A stretch of DNA of 5,489 nucleotides from an uncultured Clostridia bacterium (GTDB lineage: Bacteria; Bacillota; Clostridia; TANB77; CAG-508), in NCBI GenBank assembly GCA_947629965.1, contig CANRFS010000090.1, positions 1 to 5,489 on the forward strand, written 5' to 3'. Numbering within the stretch: the first letter of the stretch is position 1; each line of letters begins with the position of its first letter. A program made the translations under genes and the position numbers. Shown one piece after another: positions 5,146 through 5,489 of the stretch. Below the pieces are notes generated by a model. That model saw nothing but the letters and a program-made list of their open reading frames with translations, had not been told where the DNA came from and did no database searches.

Positions 5146-5489
5146 ATGACAGTTATAAATTACTTATCTAATTTAGCAATTCCTTTTACTATTTTATTAA
5201 TACTTACATATGGATTAATTGAAAAGAATAAGGTTTTTGATACTTTTTTAGACGGAGCTAAAGAAGGAATTGAAATTGTTGTAAAAATATTTCCTACATT
5301 AATAGGATTATTTGTTGCGATTGGTGCATTAAGATGTTCTGGAATATTAGATTTTATAATAAAATTAATTTACCCTATTGTAAAATTTTTAAATATTCCT
5401 ACAGAAATAATGCCACTTGCAATCTTAAGACCTATTTCTGGAAGTGCATCTATTGCAATAGGAAGTGATATTATGACTCAATATGGGGT
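5146..5489 (+). CDS. spmB: spore maturation protein B, 5' part (cut by window end)
   Basis: SpmB is the membrane partner of SpmA in spore core dehydration. About 114 codons lie in the window, roughly two thirds of the usual length, and the frame is open at position 5489. Hydrophobic segments are at about residues 8-24 and 43-62. The family block MPLAILRPISGSASIAIGSDIM follows at about 88-109, with the LRPISG core as its clearest mark. AGGAG (5135-5139) overlaps the spmA stop. ATG 5143 (3-nt spacing) and ATG 5146 (6-nt spacing) are adjacent and in frame, so the protein starts Met-Met-Thr or Met-Thr. The second is preferred by spacing. Confidence 0.92.
   Translation, partial: MTVINYLSNLAIPFTILLILTYGLIEKNKVFDTFLDGAKEGIEIVVKIFPTLIGLFVAIGALRCSGILDFIIKLIYPIVKFLNIPTEIMPLAILRPISGSASIAIGSDIMTQYG

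Overview
The window is very AT-rich: intergenic DNA is almost only A and T, and arginine is written mostly AGA/AGG. It carries endospore-formation genes (spmA, spmB, a GerM-domain protein) and an AbrB-family regulator. This points to a low-GC, spore-forming member of the Bacillota, most likely an uncultured Clostridia-type organism. That placement is inferred from gene content and composition, not from a marker-gene comparison.

Layout. Positions 1-504 are an A-rich stretch with no recognisable gene, possibly starting with the last codons of an upstream gene. Next come a patatin-like phospholipase (505-1366, + strand), a nested hairpin region, and a membrane-anchored single-GerM-domain protein (1561-2124, +). 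A previously missed 50-residue ORF with a perfect Shine-Dalgarno sequence follows on the minus strand (2170-2322). Divergent from it is a translation-modification operon. It pairs trmN6 (tRNA1(Val) adenine-37 N6-methyltransferase type) with rsmI (16S rRNA C1402 2'-O-methyltransferase), joined by a TAATG stop/start overlap and closed by a strong bidirectional hairpin terminator at 3999-4024. Converging on that terminator is abrB (4117-4368, minus), with a near-consensus sigma-A promoter. Divergent from abrB are spmA and the first part of spmB, which runs off the window. The order trmN6-rsmI-abrB resembles the yabB-yazA-yabC(rsmI)-abrB cluster of Bacillus subtilis, without yazA.

The most notable observation is a shared anomaly at the 5' ends of two genes. 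The patatin gene and rsmI each need a +1 frame change within the first nine codons to give the family-typical protein. In both, the zero-frame codon at the shift is CGG and the codon read after the shift is GGA. I found no other in-frame CGG in about 1,430 codons. A third CGGA sits in the open frame that enters the window at position 1. This could mean CGG is an unassigned or hungry codon at which ribosomes slip +1, or it could be coincident assembly error or mutation. Separately, trmN6 has no ATG, GTG or TTG that would give a full-length protein, and seems to start at ATT.
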